Assembly: GCF_001280065.1 (NCBI RefSeq)
Contig: NZ_LGEA01000102.1
Span: forward strand, 248,001 to 312,000
Reading direction: 5' to 3'
DNA length: 64,000 nt
Source: Streptomyces sp. NRRL B-1140
GTDB lineage: Bacteria; Actinomycetota; Actinomycetes; Streptomycetales; Streptomycetaceae
Positions 1 through 8,422 of the stretch are shown here, piece after piece (position 1 is the stretch's first letter; every line of letters begins with the position of its first letter). The notes beneath the pieces are model-generated. The model saw nothing but the letters and a program-made list of their open reading frames with translations, made no database searches and was not told the origin of the DNA. A program made the position numbers and the translations under genes.

Positions 1-307
1 AGGCGGAGTTGAGGGGGCAGGGCGTCGGGCCCTCGCAGTCGACCACGTCGCCGCCGCCCTCGAAGGCGCGGACCACGGCGCCCACCGAGGCCGTACGGCC
101 CCGCTCGGTGAGGGTGAGGCCGCCGCCCCGGCCGCGGCGGGCCTGGAGCAGGCCCATGTGCTGGAGCTCGGCGACGACCTTCGCCAGGTGGGTGTACGGC
201 ACGTCCATGCCGTCCGCGACGTCCCGGGTCGTCGGACTCGACGCGCCCGCGACGGCGAGCCGCATCAGCACCCGCAGGGCGAGGTCGGTCGAGCGCAGCA
301 GCCGCAT
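1..307 (-). CDS. Rrf2-family transcriptional regulator, NsrR-like (C-terminus cut by window edge)
   Basis: Reads MRLLRSTDLALRVLMRLAV and on through a winged helix-turn-helix (TTRDVADGMDVPYTHLAKVV) to the wing RRGRGGGLTL. This is the usual N-terminal layout of Rrf2 proteins, which are about 150 aa long; 102 residues are visible. Near the cut end a cysteine pair is seen (DCEGPTPCPLN, C-x5-C), the position where NsrR and IscR hold an iron-sulfur cluster, so a nitric-oxide or redox-sensing repressor is likely. The third cysteine would lie beyond the window. The ATG at 307 is the only start giving a full family N-terminus. It is divergent from the DUF3105 gene. Confidence 0.88.
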   Translation of the reverse strand, partial: MRLLRSTDLALRVLMRLAVAGASSPTTRDVADGMDVPYTHLAKVVAELQHMGLLQARRGRGGGLTLTERGRTASVGAVVRAFEGGGDVVDCEGPTPCPLNSA

Positions 308-328
308 GCGGGCAGCCTAGGTAATGGG

Positions 329-345
329 AATCTGCGGTTCAAATT
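329..345. promoter_or_regulatory. Imperfect dyad upstream of the Rrf2 gene, candidate autoregulatory operator
   Basis: AATCTG-N5-CAAATT is an inverted repeat with 5 of 6 matches, 22 bp upstream of the Rrf2 start in an AT-richer patch. Rrf2 regulators commonly repress themselves from such sites. No match to a named consensus is claimed. Confidence 0.35.
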
Positions 346-525
346 ATCCGGCATCCGTGAGCAGGCCCTCGGGGCGCGACACCGGCGCACGGACCGGTGA
401 AGCTGTCGGGCGGCTGTCGGTGCCGTATCGATTCGGCCCATTCCCGCGGCTGCCCTACGAGGCGCCCCGCCTCCCCCACTACGATCACTCCACCCGACCG
501 TCACTTTTCCCACGAAGGACACCTC

Positions 526-1194
526 ATGGGCTCCGCCAACAAGAGCAGCACGGACCGCAGGGCGCGAATAGAGGAGATGCGGCGCGCCGAGCAGTCCCGT
601 GAGCGCCGCAACCGGGTCCTCACCATCGCGGCCAGTGTGGTGGTCCTCGCCGGGCTCGTGGTCGGCGGTGTCGTGCTGGTGCGGTCCCAGGACGACGGGG
701 GCAGTGACACCGCGGCGACGAGCGACTCCTCCGGCAAGGGCAAGTTCGTGACGGGCAAGGACGGCGTGAGGACGTGGGAGGGCAAGCTGTCCCGCAACCA
801 CGTCACCAAGGCCGTGAAGTACGCCTCCGAACCGCCGGTCGGCGGCGATCACAACCCGGTCTGGATGAACTGCAACGGCGACGTCTACACCGAGCCGCTG
901 AAGAACACCAACGCCGTGCACTCGCTGGAGCACGGCGCGGTGTGGGTGACGTACAACGCCGACGCGAAGAAGGCCGACGTCGACGCGCTCGCGGCGAAGG
1001 TGAAGAAGACGCCGTACACGCTGATGAGCCCGATGGACGACCAGAAGGACCCGATCATGCTCTCGGCGTGGGGTCACCAGCGCACCGTGACGGGCGCGAA
1101 GGACCCGAACGTGGACGCGTTCTTCGAGAAGTTCGTCCAGGGCGAGCAGACCCCCGAGCCGGGAGCCGCGTGCACGAACGGGCTGTCCGAGTGA
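526..1194 (+). CDS. DUF3105 domain membrane-anchored protein
   Basis: 222 aa. A basic, charged N-terminus (SSTDRRARIEEMRRAEQSRERRNR) precedes one transmembrane helix at about residues 34-57, then a Gly/Ser/Asp linker and an extracytoplasmic domain. The motif GDHNPVWMNCNGDVYTEP followed by HSLEHGAVWVTY is typical of DUF3105, a family of unknown function. The ATG at 526 has a GAAGGA ribosome site 6 nt upstream; an in-frame upstream extension lacks one. The stop overlaps the GTG start of the DUF305 gene, so the two are probably translationally coupled. The conserved His and Cys residues could bind metal, but this is inference. Confidence 0.87.
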   Translation: MGSANKSSTDRRARIEEMRRAEQSRERRNRVLTIAASVVVLAGLVVGGVVLVRSQDDGGSDTAATSDSSGKGKFVTGKDGVRTWEGKLSRNHVTKAVKYASEPPVGGDHNPVWMNCNGDVYTEPLKNTNAVHSLEHGAVWVTYNADAKKADVDALAAKVKKTPYTLMSPMDDQKDPIMLSAWGHQRTVTGAKDPNVDAFFEKFVQGEQTPEPGAACTNGLSE

Positions 1195-1811
1195 GGCATG
1201 CCGGCCTGATCGCCGGGGCCGCGGCGGCGGCCCTCGTGGCCGCCGGTGCGATCACCTACGCCGTCGCCGGGGACGACGGCGGCGGCAGGACGCCGTCCGC
1301 CGAGTCCGCGGACGCGGGCTTCGCGCGGGACATGGCGGTGCACCACCAGCAGGCCGTGGAGATGTCGTACATCGTGCGCGACCGCACGCGGGACGAGGAG
1401 GTCCGGCGGCTCGCGTACGACATCGCGCAGACACAGGCCAACCAGCGCGGCATGATGCTCGGCTGGCTGGACCTGTGGGGTCTGCCCAAGGTGTCCTCCG
1501 AACCGCCGATGACCTGGATGGACATGGGCGGCATGGCCTCCGGCAAGGACGGCGCGCTGATGCCGGGCATGGCGACCAACACCGAGATGAAGAAGCTCGG
1601 CGAGCTCAGCGGGAAGCGGGCGGAGGTCTTCTACCTCCAGCTGATGACGGACCATCACAAGGGCGGCATCCACATGGCCGAGGGCTGTGTGGAGCGGTGC
1701 GCGGTCGGCGTGGAGAAGCGGCTCGCCCAGGGCATGGTGGACGCGCAGCAGTCGGAGATCGCGCTGATGGCGGACATGCTCAAGGAGCGGGGCGCGGCGG
1801 CACGGCCGTAG
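1191..1811 (+). CDS. DUF305 family protein, secreted or membrane-anchored
   Basis: 206 aa. It starts at a GTG overlapping the previous stop (GTGA). An N-terminal hydrophobic segment (LIAGAAAAALVAAGAITYAVA) serves as signal or anchor. The DUF305 domain carries two His-rich helices, FARDMAVHHQQAVEMS and LMTDHHKGGIHMAEGC, plus a Met-rich loop (MTWMDMGGM). Family members include copper-binding periplasmic proteins (CopM-like), so a role in extracytoplasmic metal handling with its DUF3105 partner is likely but not shown. Length is normal for the actinobacterial subgroup. Confidence 0.88.
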   Translation: MRHAGLIAGAAAAALVAAGAITYAVAGDDGGGRTPSAESADAGFARDMAVHHQQAVEMSYIVRDRTRDEEVRRLAYDIAQTQANQRGMMLGWLDLWGLPKVSSEPPMTWMDMGGMASGKDGALMPGMATNTEMKKLGELSGKRAEVFYLQLMTDHHKGGIHMAEGCVERCAVGVEKRLAQGMVDAQQSEIALMADMLKERGAAARP

Positions 1812-1854
1812 GGACACGCGGGGCGTAAGCCTCACATCGCCCCGCACTGCGGCC

Positions 1855-1923
1855 TCTTGGGCTCTTCTTGGCCTCCGTAGAGCGGTTCTTGGGCTGCGCC
1901 ATTCCCTGGCATGAACGGTTCAT
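1855..1923. repeat. Phased TTCTTGG direct repeats and ATGAAC palindrome upstream of S53 protease
   Basis: TCTTGG occurs at 1855, 1866 and 1887, steps of 11 and 21 bp, so all copies face the same side of the helix. A perfect 6-1-6 palindrome, ATGAAC-G-GTTCAT, follows at 1911-1923, and GAGTG-ATC-CACTC lies at 1943-1955. They sit in the 166-bp gap before the protease start and look like activator or response-regulator sites. The regulator is unknown. Confidence 0.4.
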
Positions 1924-1977
1924 CGCGAGAGTGGCGACCGTCGAGTGATCCACTCACGACGAACCGCAGGGGGTTCC

Positions 1978-3918
1978 ATGAGATCCAACCGCGCCACGGT
2001 GCGCGCCGGGGTGAGTCTGGCAGCGACACTGCCGATGCTCGCCGGTGCGCTGGCGCTCGGCATACCCGCGGCCCACGCCGCCGACCACCCGGCCCGCGAC
2101 CTGCTGGCCGGGACCCGGCCCGCGTGGGCCACCGCCAAGGCGGACAGGGGCGCCACCTCCGACACCACCCGGGTCTCGGCCCGGGTCTACCTCGCCGGCC
2201 GGGACGCGGCGGGCCTGGCCGCCTACGCCAAGGCCGTCTCCGACCCGCATTCGGACTCCTACGGCAAGTACCTGACGGCCGGGCAGGCGCAGGCCCGCTT
2301 CGGTGCGACCCCGGCCCAGGTGGCGGCCGTGAAGTCCTGGCTGACGGCCGCGGGCCTGAAGGTCACCGGCGTCACGCGGCACTACGTGTCCGTCAGCGGT
2401 GACGTGGCCGCCGTCGAGAAGGCGTTCGGCACCCGGCTGCACAACTTCGCCAAGGGCTCGAGGACCTACCGCGCTCCGGCGAGCACCGCCTCCGTGCCGC
2501 AGAGCCTGGCCGACGCCGTCCTGACCGTGACCGGGCTGGACAACGCGCCGCACATGGCCACGCACGACGATCAGCTGCCGCCGCCGGACACCGTGTTCCG
2601 CAACGCCGGGCCGTTCTCCTCGTACTACGGCTCCGCCACCGCGAGCACTCTCCCGGACGCCTACGGCAAGAAGGTCCCCTACGTCGTCAAGGGCTACACG
2701 GGCAAGCAGCTGCGGGCCGCCTACGGCGCGGGCACGCGCACCGGCAAGGGCGTCCGGGTCGCCATCACGGACGCGTACGCCTCCCCGACGATCGCCTACG
2801 ACGCCGGCACCTACGCCAAGCGCAACGGCGACGCGGCGTGGAAGACGGGTCAGCTGCAGCAGGTCCTGCCCAAGAAGTACTCCGACACCAAGGGCTGCTC
2901 GGCCTCCGGCTGGTACGGCGAGGAGACCCTGGACGTCGAGGCCGTGCACGCGGTCGCGCCCGCCGCGAACGTCACCTACGTCGGCGCCGCCTCCTGCCAC
3001 GACGACGACCTGCTCGACGCGCTCGGCAAGGTCGTCGACAAGCACCTGGCCGACATCGTCTCCAACTCCTGGGGCGAGGTCGAGGCCGCGCAGACCCCCG
3101 ACCTCGCGGCCGCCTACGACCAGGTCTTCCAGCTGGGCGCGGTCGAGGGCATCGGCTTCTACTTCTCCTCCGGTGACGACGGCGACGAGGTCGCGAACTC
3201 CGGCACGAAGCAGGTCGACTCCCCGGCCAACTCGGCGTGGGTGACCGCCGTCGGCGGCACCTCGCTGGCCGTCGGCAAGGACGACACGTACCTCTGGGAG
3301 ACCGGCTGGGGCACCGACAAGGCGACCCTGTCGGCCGACGGCAAGAGCTGGACCGACTTCCCCGGCGCGTTCACCTCGGGCGCGGGCGGAGGCACCAGCA
3401 AGACCGTCGCCGAGCCCGGCTACCAGCAGGGCGTCGTGCCGAACGCGCTGGCGAAGGCCAACAGCGCGGCCGGCAACCGGGTCGTCCCGGACATCGCGGC
3501 GATCGCCGACCCGAACACCGGCTTCCTGGTGGGACAGACGCAGACGCTCCCCGACGGCAAGACACAGGCCTACAGCGAGTACCGCATCGGCGGCACCTCG
3601 CTCGCCGCGCCGACCATCGCGGCCGTCCAGGCCCTCGCCCAGGAGGCCCGCGGCAAGGCGATCGGCTTCGCCAACCCGGTGATCTACGCGAAGTACGGCT
3701 CGAAGGTCTACCACGACGTCACCGACGACCCGACGGGCTCCGGCCTCGCCGTGGCCCGGGTCGACTTCGTGAACGGCTACGACGCCACGGGCGGTCTGAC
3801 CACGTCCGTGCGCAGCCTCGGCAAGGACAGCTCGCTCGCGGCCGTGAAGGGCTACGACGACGTCACCGGCGTGGGCTCGCCCGCGAACGGCTACGTGGAG
3901 TCGTACCGGCGCCGCTGA
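1978..3918 (+). CDS. Secreted S53 family serine-carboxyl peptidase (sedolisin/kumamolisin type)
   Basis: 646 aa pre-pro-protease. A Sec signal peptide (MRSNRATVRAGVSL to AHAAD, cleavage near residue 35) is followed by a pro-kumamolisin activation domain to about residue 185 and the S53 catalytic domain. Catalytic residues are readable: Glu315 and Asp319 in GEETLDVEAVHAVAP (E-x3-D), the oxyanion region in VSNSWGE, and the nucleophile Ser541 in GGTSLAAP. The C-terminal DVTGVGSPANGY resembles the calcium-site end of the fold. Such enzymes are acid-active extracellular endopeptidases. The ATG at 1978 is preceded by GGGGG. It stands alone, with its own terminator. Confidence 0.94.
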   Translation: MRSNRATVRAGVSLAATLPMLAGALALGIPAAHAADHPARDLLAGTRPAWATAKADRGATSDTTRVSARVYLAGRDAAGLAAYAKAVSDPHSDSYGKYLTAGQAQARFGATPAQVAAVKSWLTAAGLKVTGVTRHYVSVSGDVAAVEKAFGTRLHNFAKGSRTYRAPASTASVPQSLADAVLTVTGLDNAPHMATHDDQLPPPDTVFRNAGPFSSYYGSATASTLPDAYGKKVPYVVKGYTGKQLRAAYGAGTRTGKGVRVAITDAYASPTIAYDAGTYAKRNGDAAWKTGQLQQVLPKKYSDTKGCSASGWYGEETLDVEAVHAVAPAANVTYVGAASCHDDDLLDALGKVVDKHLADIVSNSWGEVEAAQTPDLAAAYDQVFQLGAVEGIGFYFSSGDDGDEVANSGTKQVDSPANSAWVTAVGGTSLAVGKDDTYLWETGWGTDKATLSADGKSWTDFPGAFTSGAGGGTSKTVAEPGYQQGVVPNALAKANSAAGNRVVPDIAAIADPNTGFLVGQTQTLPDGKTQAYSEYRIGGTSLAAPTIAAVQALAQEARGKAIGFANPVIYAKYGSKVYHDVTDDPTGSGLAVARVDFVNGYDATGGLTTSVRSLGKDSSLAAVKGYDDVTGVGSPANGYVESYRRR

Positions 3919-3953
3919 GGTGCGCTGACTTCCGCCGGCCTCCGCAAGGGGAC

Positions 3954-3987
3954 ATGGGGTGGTGTGGGGTGACCCACACCACCCCAT
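3954..3987 (+). terminator. Hairpin terminator of the S53 protease gene
   Basis: A perfect 15-bp stem (ATGGGGTGGTGTGGG and its complement) with a 4-nt GTGA loop, 35 bp after the protease stop and just upstream of the nadE promoter. No U-tract follows, as is common in Streptomyces. Confidence 0.8.
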
Positions 3988-4004
3988 TGTGTCGCTCTGA
4001 CGAT

Positions 4005-4010
4005 TACACT
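4005..4010 (+). promoter_or_regulatory. -10 box of nadE; probable leaderless transcript
   Basis: TACACT lies 7 nt before the GTG start, and no Shine-Dalgarno sequence fits between. Transcription would begin at or next to the start codon, so the mRNA is probably leaderless. No convincing -35 hexamer was found at 17-18 bp. Confidence 0.5.
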
Positions 4011-4017
4011 GGGCGGC

Positions 4018-5772
4018 GTGCCTCAACTACGTCTCGCCCTGAACCAGATCGACGCCGGCGTGGGCGACCTCGCCGGTAACACCGAGTCGATCGTCCGCTG
4101 GACCCGGCACTCCGCCGAACAGGGAGCGCATCTGGTCGCGTTCCCGGAGATGGTGCTGACCGGGTATCCCGTCGAGGACCTGGCGCTCAGGTCGTCCTTC
4201 GTCGAGGCCTCCCGCGCGGCGCTGCGCGCTCTCGCCGCGCGCCTGGCCGAGGAGGGCTTCGGAGAGCTGCCGGTGATCGTCGGCTATCTCGACCGCAGCG
4301 CGACCGCCCAGCCGAAGTACGGCCAGCCGGCTGGCGCGCCGCAGAACGCCGGGGCGGTGCTCCACCGCGGCGAGGTGGTCCTGAACTTCGCCAAGCACCA
4401 CCTGCCGAACTACGGCGTCTTCGACGAGTTCCGCTACTTCGTGCCCGGCGACAGCATGCCGGTGCTGCGGGTGCACGGCGTGGACGTCGCCCTGGCCATC
4501 TGCGAGGACCTCTGGCAGGACGGGGGCCGCGTCCCCGCCGCCCGTTCGGCGCAGGCGGGCCTGCTGGTGTCCATCAACGCCTCCCCCTATGAGCGCAACA
4601 AGGACGACACGCGCCTGGAGCTGGTCCGCAAGCGGGCGCAGGAGGCCGGCTGCACCACGGCCTACCTGGCCATGATCGGCGGCCAGGACGAGCTGGTGTT
4701 CGACGGCGACTCGATCGTGGTCGACAAGGACGGCGAGGTCGTGGCGCGTGCGCCGCAGTTCTCCGAGGGCTGCGTGGTCCTGGACCTGGACCTTCCGGCC
4801 GCGTCGGCGGACGCGCCGACGGGCGTGGTCGACGACGGTCTGCGCATCGACCGCGTGGTGCTCTCCGAGGAGCCGCTGCCGGCGTACGAGCCCGAGCTCA
4901 CGGGCGGTTACGCGGACCGGCTGGACGACGACGAGGAGGTCTACTCGGCGCTGGTCGTGGGCCTGCGGGCGTACGTCGCGAAGAACGGTTTCACCTCGGT
5001 CCTGATCGGGCTGTCCGGCGGGATCGACTCGGCGCTGGTCGCGGCGATCGCCTGCGACGCGGTGGGCGCGCAGAACGTGTACGGCGTGTCGATGCCGTCG
5101 AAGTACTCCTCGGACCACTCCAAGGACGACGCGGCCGAACTGGCCCGTCGCACGGGCCTGAACTACCGCACCGTGGCCATCGAGCCGATGTTCGACGCGT
5201 ACATGGGCTCGCTGGGCCTGACCGGCCTGGCCGAGGAGAACCTCCAGTCGCGCCTGCGCGGCACGCTGCTCATGGCGATCTCCAACCAGGAGGGCCACAT
5301 CGTCCTGGCCCCGGGCAACAAGTCGGAACTGGCGGTCGGCTACTCGACGCTCTACGGCGACTCGGTCGGGGCGTACGGTCCGATCAAGGACGTCTACAAG
5401 ACGTCGGTGTTCCGGCTCGCCGAGTGGCGCAACCGGGCCGCCCGGGAGCGTGGCCAGACCCCGCCCATCCCGGAGAACTCGATCTCCAAGCCCCCGAGCG
5501 CGGAACTGCGCCCGGGCCAGGTCGACACGGACTCGCTGCCCGATTACCCCGTCCTGGATTCGCTCCTGGAGCTGTACGTCGACCGGGACCGGGGCGCGGA
5601 CGAGATCGTGGCGGCCGGCTTCGACGCGGAGCTGGTCGCGAAGACGCTGCGCATGGTCGACACGGCCGAGTACAAGCGGCGTCAGTACCCGCCGGGCACG
5701 AAGATCTCCCCGAAGGGCTTCGGCAAGGACCGCCGGCTGCCGATCACGAACGGGTGGCGGGAGTCGCTCTGA
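4018..5772 (+). CDS. nadE: Glutamine-dependent NAD(+) synthase
   Basis: 584 aa. It makes the last step of NAD synthesis, amidating nicotinate adenine dinucleotide with ammonia released from glutamine. The N-terminal nitrilase-type glutaminase domain (about 1-260) shows the triad Glu44 (PEMVLTGYP), Lys126 (NFAKHHLPNYGVFDE) and Cys162 (LAICEDLW). The C-terminal synthase has the ATP-pyrophosphatase P-loop LSGGIDSALVA near residue 333 and LAPGNKSELAVGYSTLYGD. Length fits the fused two-domain enzyme. The GTG start follows a -10 box with no leader. It is monocistronic and ends at a strong hairpin. Confidence 0.97.
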   Translation: MPQLRLALNQIDAGVGDLAGNTESIVRWTRHSAEQGAHLVAFPEMVLTGYPVEDLALRSSFVEASRAALRALAARLAEEGFGELPVIVGYLDRSATAQPKYGQPAGAPQNAGAVLHRGEVVLNFAKHHLPNYGVFDEFRYFVPGDSMPVLRVHGVDVALAICEDLWQDGGRVPAARSAQAGLLVSINASPYERNKDDTRLELVRKRAQEAGCTTAYLAMIGGQDELVFDGDSIVVDKDGEVVARAPQFSEGCVVLDLDLPAASADAPTGVVDDGLRIDRVVLSEEPLPAYEPELTGGYADRLDDDEEVYSALVVGLRAYVAKNGFTSVLIGLSGGIDSALVAAIACDAVGAQNVYGVSMPSKYSSDHSKDDAAELARRTGLNYRTVAIEPMFDAYMGSLGLTGLAEENLQSRLRGTLLMAISNQEGHIVLAPGNKSELAVGYSTLYGDSVGAYGPIKDVYKTSVFRLAEWRNRAARERGQTPPIPENSISKPPSAELRPGQVDTDSLPDYPVLDSLLELYVDRDRGADEIVAAGFDAELVAKTLRMVDTAEYKRRQYPPGTKISPKGFGKDRRLPITNGWRESL

Positions 5773-5819
5773 CGGGCGAGGGTCGTCAGGGACGGCCACG
5801 GCCACCGGCCCGGCCTCCC

Positions 5820-5867
5820 GGGCCCGGCGGTCTCCCGCACCGTGAGGTGCGGGAGACCGCCGGGCCC
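5820..5867 (+). terminator. Strong hairpin terminator of nadE
   Basis: A perfect 21-bp stem (starting GGGCCCGGCGGTCTCCC) with a 6-nt loop CGTGAG, 47 bp after nadE and 41 bp before the VOC gene. Confidence 0.9.
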
Positions 5868-5908
5868 GCCGAGACCCGCGTCCCTCGACCCGACCACGGG
5901 AGCCCGCC

Positions 5909-6304
5909 ATGAGGATCCATCTGACCAGCGTCTTCGTCGACGACCAGGCCAAGGCCCTCCGCTTCTACACCGAGGTGCTCGGCTTCGTGAAGAAGTACGA
6001 CGTCCCGGTCGGCGAAACGGACCGGTGGCTGACCGTCGTCTCCCCCGAGGATCCCGGCGGCACGGAGCTGCTGCTGGAGCCCGCGGGGCACCCGGCCGTC
6101 AAGCCCTACCGCGACGCGCTCGCCGCCGACGGCATCCCCGTCGCCCAGTTCGCCGTGGACGACGTTCGCGCCGAGTACGAGCGCCTGAGCCGTCTGGGCG
6201 TCCGCTTCACCCAGGAGCCCGTGGACATGGGCCCCGTCACCACGGCCGTCCTCGACGACACCTGCGGCAACCTGATCCAGATCGCGACCCAGCCGCGGGA
6301 GTAG
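5909..6304 (+). CDS. VOC superfamily protein (glyoxalase/bleomycin-resistance fold)
   Basis: 131 aa. The paired beta-alpha-beta-beta-beta modules of the vicinal-oxygen-chelate fold are visible: MRIHLTSVFVDDQAKALRFYTEVLGF at the N-terminus and FAVDDVRAEYERLSRLGVRFTQEP in the second half, ending DDTCGNLIQIATQP. Metal-ligand-type residues (His4, Glu near 55, Asp and Asn near the end) are plausible, but the substrate cannot be told from sequence. Streptomyces genomes carry many such single-domain proteins. The start ATG follows a purine-rich GGGAGC region. Confidence 0.88.
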   Translation: MRIHLTSVFVDDQAKALRFYTEVLGFVKKYDVPVGETDRWLTVVSPEDPGGTELLLEPAGHPAVKPYRDALAADGIPVAQFAVDDVRAEYERLSRLGVRFTQEPVDMGPVTTAVLDDTCGNLIQIATQPRE

Positions 6305-6387
6305 GGCGGTCGCGCGCCCGGCGCTTCAACCGGTCCTCCTGCGTACTGACGGCTGGTCACGTAGCCTCGGCGCGGAGGGGGTCGATC

Positions 6388-6963
6388 GTGAGCGAGCGGA
6401 GTGTTCCGGAGCGTGTTCTGGCCGCCGAACGGCTAGCCGTCGAGGCGGGGTTCACCAAGAGCTGCGTCCGGGAGGTCGGCAGGCTGCTGAGGACGGCTGC
6501 CGCCGCCAAGCCCGGTGGGGTCGTCGCCGAGAGCGGCACCGGGTCGGGTGTGGGGACCGCCTGGCTGCACAGCGGCCTCGGGGACGGCGCGCGGCTCGTC
6601 ACCGTGGAACGGGACGAGGAGCTGGCCCGTCGCGCGGCCGGGGTGTTCGCCGACGACGGCCGCGTCAGCGTGCTGACCGGTGACTGGCGGCTGCTCGAAC
6701 GGCACGCCCCGTTCGACGTGTTCTTCTGCGACGGCGGCGGCAAGCGGGACGACCCGCACAGGGTCGTCGAGCTGCTCGCCCCCGGCGGGATTCTCGTCCT
6801 GGACGACTTCACGCCGTCGGCCGAGTGGCCGCCCCGGTTCGAGGGCGAGGTGGACGAGCTGCGCCTGTTCTACCTCACCCATCCGGACCTGGACGCGGCC
6901 GAGGTCCTCACCACTCCGACCAGTTCGGCGGTCGTCGCGGCGCGGCGGCAGGCGTCCCGGTAG
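6388..6963 (+). CDS. Class I SAM-dependent O-methyltransferase family protein
   Basis: 191 aa. Motif I appears as VVAESGTGSGVGTAWL, followed by VTVERDEELARRAA (ribose-binding acidic residue) and FDVFFCDGGGKRDD. The C-terminal PGGILVLDDFTP matches the O-methyltransferase-like fold used by catechol/caffeoyl-CoA-type enzymes. The substrate is unknown. The GTG at 6388 is preceded by the GGAGGGG ribosome site at 6374-6380. It is convergent with the MFS gene at 7069, with tandem hairpins between. Confidence 0.85.
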   Translation: MSERSVPERVLAAERLAVEAGFTKSCVREVGRLLRTAAAAKPGGVVAESGTGSGVGTAWLHSGLGDGARLVTVERDEELARRAAGVFADDGRVSVLTGDWRLLERHAPFDVFFCDGGGKRDDPHRVVELLAPGGILVLDDFTPSAEWPPRFEGEVDELRLFYLTHPDLDAAEVLTTPTSSAVVAARRQASR

Positions 6964-6973
6964 ACGACGAGCG

Positions 6974-7053
6974 GCGGCAGCCCGTGGGTCCGGTCCCGTG
7001 GCTGCCGCCTGACGAACGAGGGCAGCCCGTGGGAACAGGTCCCACGGGCTGCC
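6974..7053. terminator. Two tandem hairpins sharing one arm sequence; bidirectional terminator
   Basis: The second hairpin (7021-7053) is a perfect 14-bp stem with a 5-nt loop. The first (6974-7007) is a bulged stem that reuses the arm GGCAGCCCGTGGG, which is present at both 6977 and 7021. They lie between convergent genes and probably stop both transcripts. The shared arm suggests a local duplication. Confidence 0.8.
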
Positions 7054-7068
7054 GTACGCCGGAAGCCG

Positions 7069-8286
7069 TCAGTGGTGCACCGGCTCCGCCTCCTGCGGGA
7101 CGTGGCTCGCCACGATCCGCTCGCGGCCGGAGGCCGGGGCCCGGCGGCGGTCCACCGCGTAGGCGAAGGACGCCACGGCCAGTCCGAGAACGGCCAGGGC
7201 CACACCGGCCAGGGCCGGGGAGGTGACGCCGAAGCCCGCGGCCAGGGCGAGACCGCCGATCCAGGCGCCGCCGGCGTTGGCCAGGTTGAAGGCGGCCTGG
7301 TTGGCCGAGGAGGCCAGGGACGGGGCCGAGGAGGCCTTCTCCATGACCATGAGCTGGAGCGGGGAGCCGGTGGCGAAGGCGGTCAGGCCGAGCAGGATCA
7401 CGGCGACGGCGGCCGTGACCTCCGTGCGCATCAGCAGCGGGAACAGCGACAGGACCACCACCAGCGAGGCGAGGCAGCCGAACAGGGTGCCGCGCAGGGA
7501 GTGGTCGGCCAGGCGGCCGCCCAGCAGGTTGCCCGCGGTCGCGCCGACGCCGAACAGCGCCAGCAGCAGGGTGACGCTGGCGTCGGCGTAGCCGGCGGCT
7601 TCCGTGAGCATCGGCGTGATGTAGCTGTAGGCCGAGAAGAGCGCACCGAAGCCCGCGACGGTCGTGCCGAGCGACAGCCAGACCGGCAGGGAGCTCAGGG
7701 CGGCGAGTTCGCCGCGCAGGCCCTGGGCGGTGATGTGCTCGTGATCCCGCGGGATGAGGAGCGCGAGCGCGGCGATGGCCGCGAGGCCGATGGCGCTGAC
7801 GCCGAGGAAGGTCGCCCTCCAGCCGAGGTGCTGACCCATCAGGGTCGCGACCGGCACGCCCGCGACGTTCGCGATCGTCAGGCCGAGGAACATCAGCGAG
7901 ACGGAGCGCGCCTTGCGTTCGGGGGCGACCATGTTCGTCGCTACGACGGCGCCGACGCCGAAGAAGGCGCCGTGCGGCAGGCCGCTCAGGAAGCGGGCGG
8001 CCAGCAGCCAGCCGTTGTCGGGCGCGAGGGCCGACAGGGCGTTGCCCACGACGAACAGTCCCATCAGGCCGGTGAGAACCGTGCGCCGGGACATCTTCGC
8101 GGTGACCGCGGCCAGCAGCGGGGCGCCGATGACGACGCCCAGCGCGTACGCCGACACCAGATGGCCGGCGCTGGGTATCGAGATGTTCAGGTCGTCCGCG
8201 ACGTCGGGCAGCAGCCCCATCATCACGAACTCGGTCGTACCGATGCCGAAGGCGCCCACGGCAAGGGCTAGCAGGGCCAGGGGCAT
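7069..8286 (-). CDS. MFS transporter, DHA1 type (AraJ/arabinose-efflux-like)
   Basis: 405 aa with about 12 hydrophobic helices. It begins MPLALLALAVGAFGIGTTEFVMMGLLPDVA, the signature opening of AraJ/PbuE-like drug and sugar exporters. The loop motif (TAKMSRRTVL) between helices 2 and 3 is present. The ATG at 8286 has AAAGG upstream; a longer reading has no ribosome site. A GTACGG-type inverted repeat lies 30 bp upstream. The substrate is not predictable. Confidence 0.9.
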   Translation of the reverse strand: MPLALLALAVGAFGIGTTEFVMMGLLPDVADDLNISIPSAGHLVSAYALGVVIGAPLLAAVTAKMSRRTVLTGLMGLFVVGNALSALAPDNGWLLAARFLSGLPHGAFFGVGAVVATNMVAPERKARSVSLMFLGLTIANVAGVPVATLMGQHLGWRATFLGVSAIGLAAIAALALLIPRDHEHITAQGLRGELAALSSLPVWLSLGTTVAGFGALFSAYSYITPMLTEAAGYADASVTLLLALFGVGATAGNLLGGRLADHSLRGTLFGCLASLVVVLSLFPLLMRTEVTAAVAVILLGLTAFATGSPLQLMVMEKASSAPSLASSANQAAFNLANAGGAWIGGLALAAGFGVTSPALAGVALAVLGLAVASFAYAVDRRRAPASGRERIVASHVPQEAEPVHH

Positions 8287-8315
8287 GAGTGAGCCTTTCG
8301 AGACTTGCTTGGAGA

Positions 8316-8341
8316 TCCGTACGCGTATGTTCAAGTACGGA
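8316..8341. promoter_or_regulatory. TCCGTAC-N12-GTACGGA inverted repeat, candidate operator of the MFS gene
   Basis: A perfect 7-12-7 dyad 30 bp upstream of the exporter start, with TTGAAC inside it that could act as a -35 element for the minus strand. The regulator is not encoded next to it. Confidence 0.4.
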
Positions 8342-8422
8342 ACAAAGTCTCGCAGGCGCGCTATTCCACGCCCTGCCGCCTTCGGCGCGGATTTCCGGCG
8401 GCAGGGCTGTGACCAGGGAGTT

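Noticed and set aside
1954..4026. A 690-codon frame antisense to the S53 protease
   Set aside because: Shadow of a gene with intact signal peptide and catalytic residues.
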